Positions 14,323 through 18,150 of a stretch of 18,150 nt of DNA are shown in pieces; position 1 is the stretch's first letter, and every line of letters starts with the position of its first letter. A program made the position numbers and the translations under genes. Under the pieces are notes generated by a model. That model searched no databases and was not told the origin of the DNA. It saw nothing but the letters and a program-made list of their open reading frames with translations. This stretch comes from JBLIKP01 sp047635375 (GTDB taxonomy: Bacteria > Bacteroidota > Bacteroidia > Sphingobacteriales > Sphingobacteriaceae), in assembly GCA_047635375.1 (NCBI GenBank), contig JBLIKP010000051.1:1-18150 (forward strand), in the 5' to 3' direction.

Positions 14323-15171
14323 TTATCGCTGACTAACTTTTCTCAAACTTAATCGGGCAAAAAGTCCCGAAATACTAAACGTAAGCACTAAAATCATTAA
14401 CACCAAACTGCTTCCCCATGCACTTTGAAGAGCGTCTGGGTTTACGGCGTTTTGTGCCAAGATTAATATATGTGTAGGCAATGTGGCTACTGGTTCATTA
14501 ACTGATGTGGGCACGGTTACCCCAGAAAATGCGGTGGCAATAAACATAATTGGTGCGGTTTCGCCCACAGCTCTTGCCAAGGCAACTAACAATCCGGTGA
14601 GCGCGCCTGAAAATCCTTGTGGGATTAATACGCTGCGTACCATTTGCCAACGGGTCATTCCCAATGATAATGCCGATTCCCGATAAACTATAGGGATAGA
14701 ATCCATACTTTGAAATGCGGTTACCACCACGGTTGGAATCATCATGATTGCCAAAATAAAAGAACCCACCAACCAGCTTATGCCAGTATTAAGGATATTT
14801 ACGAAAAAGATGAGTCCAAAGATGCCGAAAATGATAGAGGGCACACTATTGAGCCCGAAAACCAGCATGCTTATTCCGTTTTTAATTCTCTGGGTTTTTA
14901 TAAATGCAGTTTGGGCAATTGCTGTTCCTAGGGCCAAAGGAAGACACAATATTCCAGCGACTGCAATCATAATTATACTCCCAATTATTTGATATAAAAT
15001 TCCGCCTTGAGCGCCAAAATTCCGCGATCCCATGGTAAGGAATTCCAAGTTTACTGCACCAGCACCTTTAAATAAAATGGTTCCGATTAAAAATATTAAT
15101 AGCAACAGGGCAATCCATCCCAATGCCTTGGAAATTCCGCCGAAAAATAAATTTATCACCGCCCTATTCAT
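14323..15171 (-). CDS. pstA: Phosphate ABC transporter permease PstA
   Basis: The protein has 282 residues and is an inner-membrane permease. About six hydrophobic helices are seen: ~17-34, 62-85, 100-126, 133-153, ~190-215 and 250-272. The cytoplasmic EAA-type loop that contacts PstB is YRESALSLGMTRWQMVRSVLIP (roughly 163-184), and ALARAVGETAPIMF follows, as in PstA. Together with PstC it forms the channel. The start ATG overlaps the pstC stop by eight bases, and the stop abuts the pstB start, so the genes should be translationally coupled. Length and motifs are normal for the family. Confidence 0.95.
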   Translation of the reverse strand: MNRAVINLFFGGISKALGWIALLLLIFLIGTILFKGAGAVNLEFLTMGSRNFGAQGGILYQIIGSIIMIAVAGILCLPLALGTAIAQTAFIKTQRIKNGISMLVFGLNSVPSIIFGIFGLIFFVNILNTGISWLVGSFILAIMMIPTVVVTAFQSMDSIPIVYRESALSLGMTRWQMVRSVLIPQGFSGALTGLLVALARAVGETAPIMFIATAFSGVTVPTSVNEPVATLPTHILILAQNAVNPDALQSAWGSSLVLMILVLTFSISGLFARLSLRKVSQR

Positions 15172-16033
15172 GGATAATTATTTTTTTGGAAAACTTACCT
15201 GTGAGGTAGGTGATAAGTAAAACCGTGATGAGCAAAATAAATCCGATAAACACCATCGCGCTAAAGTGGATGGACCCAAAGACCGACTCCGCCATTTCGC
15301 GACCTAATTTGGAAGTTATGGTTTGGCCGGGGACTAAAAAATTGTAAATGGGCGTAGGTAATCTGTCAATAGAACCTATCACCAGCATAACCGCCATAGT
15401 TTCACCCAAGGCTCTTCCTAAGGCCAATAAAACTGCGCTTGTCAGTCCGTTTTTTGCCAACGGAATTACGGTAAACAGCGTGACTTCATAAGGGAATAAT
15501 CCAAGTCCGCGTGCTGCCTCACGGTAGCGGTTTGGGACATTACGCAATGCATCGTCGACCAGGGTAATAAGGGTAGGTAAAACCATTATTCCCAACAAGA
15601 TTCCAGCAGCTAAAAGGGTTCGTCCAGTTTGTAAATTTAGACTTTCAGAAAGAAATGGAGCCAGAAAAGAAACGCCAATCAGACCGTAAATTATGGATGG
15701 AATTCCCGCTAATATTTCAAGGGCCGTTTTTAGATAAATGCGTGTTGATGGTTTAACTATTTCTGAAAGGTAAACTCCCGTGAAAAAACCCATGGGAACG
15801 GCGATAACCAATGCGGTTAATGTAACTGCAAGGGTACCGTAAAGCATGGGAAGTATCCCAAATTCTCCATCAACAGGATTCCAAACGGTGTCGAAAAACC
15901 CAAAACCAGTTTCGGTGATGGACGGCCAAGATGTTATTGCAAGCACTGCCAGGATGGTGAAAATCACCAACCCGCTAATGGCGGTTGCACACCAAACGAA
16001 AAATGGTCCGCTATAGTTTTTTAATTTTAACAT
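15164..16033 (-). CDS. pstC: Phosphate ABC transporter permease PstC
   Basis: The protein has 289 residues from the ATG at 16033. A TTG at 16051 would add six residues, but the ATG fits the family better and shortens the overlap with pstS to 23 bases. Features include a long first transmembrane helix (~12-33), the periplasmic FDTVWNPVDGEFGILPMLYGT stretch (47-67, in part) typical of PstC, the EAA-like loop RYREAARGLGLFPYEV (169-184) and ALGRALGETMAVMLVIG, the signature shared with PstA permeases. It forms the transmembrane channel with PstA. The gene sits second in an operon of the standard order S-C-A-B. Confidence 0.95.
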   Translation of the reverse strand: MLKLKNYSGPFFVWCATAISGLVIFTILAVLAITSWPSITETGFGFFDTVWNPVDGEFGILPMLYGTLAVTLTALVIAVPMGFFTGVYLSEIVKPSTRIYLKTALEILAGIPSIIYGLIGVSFLAPFLSESLNLQTGRTLLAAGILLGIMVLPTLITLVDDALRNVPNRYREAARGLGLFPYEVTLFTVIPLAKNGLTSAVLLALGRALGETMAVMLVIGSIDRLPTPIYNFLVPGQTITSKLGREMAESVFGSIHFSAMVFIGFILLITVLLITYLTGKFSKKIIIHE

Positions 16034-16859
16034 AACCAGCTTGCTCAACAAGCTTTTGTCCTTCAGTATTTAATAGAAAGTCAATAAAATCTTTTATTTC
16101 TCCCTGCGGATTGCCATTGGTAAGGAGATCAAGCGATCTTGATATTGGGAAAGATCCGTTTACCAGATTTTCGATAGTAGGGTCAATTGTATCTCCTTGA
16201 ATAATTACAGAAAGGCCTTTTGCTTCCTCGTTAATCCAAGCCAGGGAAAGCATTCCAATGGATGCGTCACCTTGCGATATTGCCGTTTGCTCTTCGTTGT
16301 TTGACCCAAGTACAAGATCGGCGCCGGGAGCATCAAACATTTTGTCGCCCGTTACTACTTTCATGAAAACATGACGTGTGCCACGACTTTTTTCCTTGTC
16401 TATGCAAAGAATCTCCTTGTCAAAACCGCCAAATTCTTTCCAGTTGTTTACTTCTCCAGAATAAATTGAGGTGATTTGCGCTAAAGTTAAGGCCGTCACC
16501 CCCGATTCATATACTTCGTTTGAAACTACAGGAACCACGGCGTCTTTCCCAATATTGTGCACCTTAAAATCACAATTAGGGAACTGCGCTTTTTCTTCAG
16601 CAGTGATGTCACGTGACGACATTCCAATGTCAATTTTTCCGCTTCCTAGTAAGTTTACACCCACTCCTGATCCACCAGCGTTAAGCACAATGTTAAGCTC
16701 AGGCTTAAGGGATTTATACGCTTCCGCCGAAGCAGAAACAGGCGGTAAAACCGTTGATGAACCGTCAATTTTTAATGTGTTTTTTGAATGGTCTTTGCAG
16801 GCTTGGAATGAAAGGAAAAATATACCCACAAGGGCAAAGGGGATAATCTTTTTGGTCAT
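16011..16859 (-). CDS. pstS: Phosphate-binding lipoprotein PstS
   Basis: This 282-residue lipoprotein (lipobox ends at Cys21, FQAC) captures phosphate for the PstCAB importer. Phosphate-contact motifs are DGSSTVLP (32-39), NAGGSGVGV (60-68), IDIGMSSR (76-83) and KSRGTRHVF (157-165), with the family landmark IYSGEVNNW (132-140). It is shorter than E. coli PstS but normal for the compact lipoprotein type found in many other phyla. It is the first gene of the pst unit. The 71 bases to the upstream T9SS gene should hold its promoter. I searched these for an E. coli-type Pho box and for TAnnTTTG and found neither. Confidence 0.94.
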   Translation of the reverse strand: MTKKIIPFALVGIFFLSFQACKDHSKNTLKIDGSSTVLPPVSASAEAYKSLKPELNIVLNAGGSGVGVNLLGSGKIDIGMSSRDITAEEKAQFPNCDFKVHNIGKDAVVPVVSNEVYESGVTALTLAQITSIYSGEVNNWKEFGGFDKEILCIDKEKSRGTRHVFMKVVTGDKMFDAPGADLVLGSNNEEQTAISQGDASIGMLSLAWINEEAKGLSVIIQGDTIDPTIENLVNGSFPISRSLDLLTNGNPQGEIKDFIDFLLNTEGQKLVEQAGYVKIKKL

Positions 16860-16930
16860 GAATCTATACTCTAACAGGGGTAAAATTATTATAATCTTAC
16901 GGATAATGAAGGTAATTGGATTTTTTATTG

Positions 16931-18150
16931 TTATCTCACCAACACAACCTTCTCCCTTAAAATAACCCCGGTTTTATCCGATAGACTGATTAAATAAACG
17001 CCACTAGCTAAACTGGAGAAATTCACATGATTTTCTTGGTCAGAAACGTTAAATGATTTCAATAACTTCCCCGATAAACTGTAAATCTCGCCCACATATT
17101 CACCGTCTTTTTTTATCTCAAACGTCAACGCTCCTGAACTCGGATTAGGATAAATCTTTATCTCATTTTCCAAAGGATTTTCAACAGATAAAAGAATCAC
17201 CCACAAACACGCTGAAGTATCAACACATCCTTTTGTCGAAGTTATTTTAACCGCATACTCACCGTCATTTTTCGGTGTGAAGGTTTGATTTATTTCTCCA
17301 GATATCTCGCTAAAACCATCGATGCAATCTAACCATTGGTATGTTTGTCCAGCCAAATTTGCGGTAAGTTCTATCTCTTCACGGGTTGCCGCGGCCGTAA
17401 TTGAATTTATGGTAAGCTGCAAGTTTACCGTGCTATCACATCCTTTACTGGTGGTGAAAACCTCAGTATACGTTCCAGACTCGGTGTAGGTGTTTCCTTT
17501 GTCGGAAGTGTAATCGTCGCAAGAAGTAATCACCAATTCCTCAGTAGTACTTTTATTAATGCTTAAAATTAAAGTTAACACACTATCACAGCCTTCGGCG
17601 GTGGTGAAGAATTCTTCAAATTCGCCGGAGCTTTTATAGACAATTCCTTTTTCACTTTCAAAACTGTCGCAGGCCTCGGCCACAATTTCGTTAAGCTTTA
17701 CTTCACGGGTGAAATCTATGGTGATTATACTGTCGCAGTTTGCGGCGTTGGGAATGGTATCTAAATAAACCCCTGATTTGTTAAATTCTTTTCCGCTTGG
17801 CGAGATGTAATTTTGACAACTTGTTGCGGTTAACTCAGCGGTTGATGTATGATTTACGGTTAAATCGAAGGTCACCACACTGTTGCAACCCTGGCTTGAA
17901 GTGTGGTTCTCTATGTAACTTCCTGTTTCCTTGTACACATTTAACAAAGGCGAAATAAAACTGTCACAAACCGTCATGGTCTGCGTTGAACTCGGATTAT
18001 CCAGCGTTATATCAATGGTAATTATACTGTCGCAACCTGCCCCATTTTGAATGGTGTCGTTGAAGTTTCCAGAAACATAAAATACTCTTCCGCTTGGAGC
18101 GGTAACAGAATCACAACCTTCAATTTCTAAATTCGAAAATGTAGTTTCTA
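16931..18150 (-). CDS. Repeat-rich surface protein with T9SS type A sorting domain, N-terminus outside the window
   Basis: The frame is open to the right edge (about 405 codons visible); the internal methionine at 17977 lies inside a repeat and is not the real start. From the edge inward there are five tandem ~50-residue modules, each with two cysteines (position 1 in 'CDS', and position 28 in 'GCDS'), aromatic residues and an 'SGxY' turn. A beta domain follows (YQWLDCIDG ... GEYAVKITSTKGC, Ig- or PKD-like), then a type A sorting domain (IYPNPSSGALTFEI, YSLSGKLLKSF, LASGVYLISL). The cysteine pair per module may form disulfides in an extended surface stalk. No catalytic motif is visible. It lies upstream of pstS on the same strand, with no clear functional link to phosphate uptake. 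Confidence 0.88.
   Translation of the reverse strand, partial: ETTFSNLEIEGCDSVTAPSGRVFYVSGNFNDTIQNGAGCDSIITIDITLDNPSSTQTMTVCDSFISPLLNVYKETGSYIENHTSSQGCNSVVTFDLTVNHTSTAELTATSCQNYISPSGKEFNKSGVYLDTIPNAANCDSIITIDFTREVKLNEIVAEACDSFESEKGIVYKSSGEFEEFFTTAEGCDSVLTLILSINKSTTEELVITSCDDYTSDKGNTYTESGTYTEVFTTSKGCDSTVNLQLTINSITAAATREEIELTANLAGQTYQWLDCIDGFSEISGEINQTFTPKNDGEYAVKITSTKGCVDTSACLWVILLSVENPLENEIKIYPNPSSGALTFEIKKDGEYVGEIYSLSGKLLKSFNVSDQENHVNFSSLASGVYLISLSDKTGVILREKVVLVR
17396..18115 (-). repeat. Five tandem ~150-bp coding repeats (49-50-residue modules)
   Basis: Repeats start at 18115, 17968, 17818, 17671 and 17521 (minus strand); each begins with a cysteine codon and lasts 49 or 50 codons, the last being ~42 before it diverges. 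Shared positions are C at 1, SG near 15-16, (G/N)C(D/N)S at 27-30 followed by alternating hydrophobics (IITID, VLTLI). DNA identity between modules is modest, so the array is old rather than recently amplified. More copies may lie beyond the window. Confidence 0.85.

Noticed and set aside
16034..16051. TTG start for PstC
   Set aside because: The ATG at 16033 starts a normal-length PstC and reduces the overlap with pstS from 41 to 23 bases.
16860..16930. Pho box or strong promoter before pstS
   Set aside because: No tandem CTGTCAT-like 11-mers and no TAnnTTTG were found; a promoter probably exists but I cannot point to it.
17977..17977. Methionine at 17977 as gene start
   Set aside because: It lies inside a repeat module, the frame is open upstream to the window edge with another full module, and no signal peptide follows it.

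Overview
The window looks like a chromosomal segment of a Bacteroidota bacterium, most likely Flavobacteriales-like. Five genes end in type IX secretion (T9SS) sorting domains: four type A and one gliding-motility-type (type B). The intergenic DNA is AT-rich, Shine-Dalgarno sequences are not evident, and one good match to the Bacteroidota -7 promoter element TAnnTTTG is present. No RNA gene, phage, transposase or CRISPR array is seen.

Layout. Positions 1-94 hold the 3' end of a probable LytTR-type response regulator. Convergent to it on the minus strand are a type B sorting-domain surface protein (98-1774), a YceI-family protein (1861-2394), a decayed class III nucleotide cyclase fragment (2452-2718), a giant peptide-N-glycosidase F-like secreted protein (2720-6160) and a small HEAT-like protein (6240-6755). 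The plus strand then carries a three-gene cluster: a di-heme MauG/MbnH-type lipoprotein (6830-7924), an MbnP-family protein with a T9SS tail (8156-9118) and a second, closely related di-heme lipoprotein (9118-10209) that overlaps it at TAATG. A terminator follows. A secreted alpha/beta-hydrolase (10270-11601) lies convergent.

From 11602 to 13515 a small SAM-dependent methyltransferase (12302-12982) is flanked on both sides by clusters of the same non-coding repeat modules in different orders, plus a REP-like long imperfect palindrome. The rest is the minus-strand high-affinity phosphate uptake operon pstS-pstC-pstA-pstB, with overlapping or abutting genes and no phoU visible. Upstream of it is the C-terminal part of a repeat-rich T9SS surface protein that runs off the window edge.

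How the genes fit together. By homology to the methanotroph MbnP/MbnH pair, the di-heme proteins would oxidatively modify a tryptophan of the MbnP-like partner to create a copper site. The unusual points here are that the partner carries a surface-targeting T9SS tail and that two near-duplicate di-heme enzymes surround it. The PNGase F-like protein keeps two of the three acidic active-site positions of PNGase F, but its N-terminal jelly roll is split by about 500 residues that include a LamG-like domain. These two items and the shuffled repeat modules around the methyltransferase are the most interesting parts of the window.
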